From NCBI GenBank assembly GCA_029864945.1, contig JAOTSL010000040.1, positions 1 through 14,960 on the forward strand: a stretch of DNA of 14,960 bases. The letters are read 5' to 3'. Below, piece after piece: positions 14,689 to 14,960 of this stretch. A model generated the notes under the pieces. The model worked only from the letters and a program-made list of their open reading frames with translations, was not told the origin of the DNA and did not search any database. The position numbers were made by a program, and so were the translations under genes. How positions within the stretch are numbered: the stretch's first letter is position 1; each line of letters starts with the position of its first letter. This DNA comes from Gammaproteobacteria bacterium. Lineage in GTDB: Bacteria > Pseudomonadota > Gammaproteobacteria > S012-40.

Positions 14689-14960
14689 CTAGTCCGCAAC
14701 AGCAAATAGTCGACGCTCTGGGGAATTTGAAACCCTTATTACTTCTTTGTCTTCTATCCAGTTAATTAATGGCGCCCACTCGTCTTTATCTTTCGCCAAA
14801 GCAGGATGATCCAACTCCAGCAAACTCACGCCTAACTCTGCAGCTTTAATATAATTTTCGTTTTGAGACAATGTCGCTATAAACTCCATATCCAGGTTAT
14901 TAAAGATATTTTTCATAGACCGAAAAGCCGGCGATGCCACGTTAGCTCGATTGGCAATGA
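14689..14960 (-). CDS. Probable ParA-like ATPase, C-terminal fragment
   Basis: The minus strand is open from the window edge to TAG 14691-14689, so this is the last 89 or so codons of a longer gene. It begins IANRANVASPAF and continues with FIATLSQNENYIKAAELGVSLLEL. This pattern (NR near a strand end, then a strand, then xNYxKAAExGxS) is typical of the C-terminal part of ParA/MinD-type P-loop ATPases. The Walker motifs would lie outside the window, so the call rests on this end alone. A GTG at 14940-14938 is in frame but is probably internal, since IANR precedes it. It converges on the YjdF-like gene. Confidence 0.55.
   Translation of the reverse strand, partial: IANRANVASPAFRSMKNIFNNLDMEFIATLSQNENYIKAAELGVSLLELDHPALAKDKDEWAPLINWIEDKEVIRVSNSPERRLFAVAD

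Noticed and set aside
1..14960. CRISPR array, tRNA, rRNA, insertion sequence or prophage
   Set aside because: No regular direct repeats, cloverleaf-like sequence, transposase or integrase motifs were seen; gene density and content are those of core chromosome.

Overview
The window looks like ordinary chromosome of a gammaproteobacterium with fairly low GC (about 40% by eye), probably free-living or marine. The evidence is the argS-ftsN pair, plsY divergent from folB, rpiA divergent from a two-ACT-domain ilvA, an FolM-type pteridine reductase and a YjdF/DUF2238 protein. I see no tRNA, rRNA, CRISPR array, transposase or phage gene.

Layout. (1) 1-912, minus: a GTG-initiated HD-GYP-like protein cut by the window edge, preceded by an 18-codon ORF with a consensus Shine-Dalgarno. 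(2) 1127-5078, minus: a tight run transcribed argS, ftsN-like (SPOR), small lipoprotein, Sco1/SenC, PCuAC copper chaperone; it joins translation and division genes to copper delivery for cytochrome oxidase. (3) 5156-7418: plsY (minus) faces away from folB-folK (plus) across a possible symmetric -10 element, and folK converges on and overlaps an FolM-like pteridine reductase (minus). (4) 7551-9927, plus: a MidA/NDUFAF7-type methyltransferase followed after 4 nt by a second HD-GYP-like protein. (5) 9948-12265, minus: rpiA, a DUF2905 membrane protein and an unusually long, odd zinc-type alcohol dehydrogenase. (6) 12437-14619, plus: ilvA and a YjdF/DUF2238 membrane protein. (7) 14689-14960, minus: the C-terminal end of a probable ParA-like ATPase.

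Most genes are housekeeping: phospholipid synthesis, folate, pentose phosphate, isoleucine, tRNA charging, division and oxidase maturation. The most unusual items are the two HD-GYP-like proteins. Both keep a recognisable HHExxxGxGYPxG signature but have the catalytic HD dyad replaced within the same local motif, AALTxNxS. They look like a paralogous, probably non-hydrolytic subfamily. The second unusual item is the 472-residue dehydrogenase: it lacks the middle Gly of GxGxxG and one structural-zinc Cys, and seems to carry two copies of the distal half of a Rossmann fold. No evident new multi-gene defence or mobile system is present.
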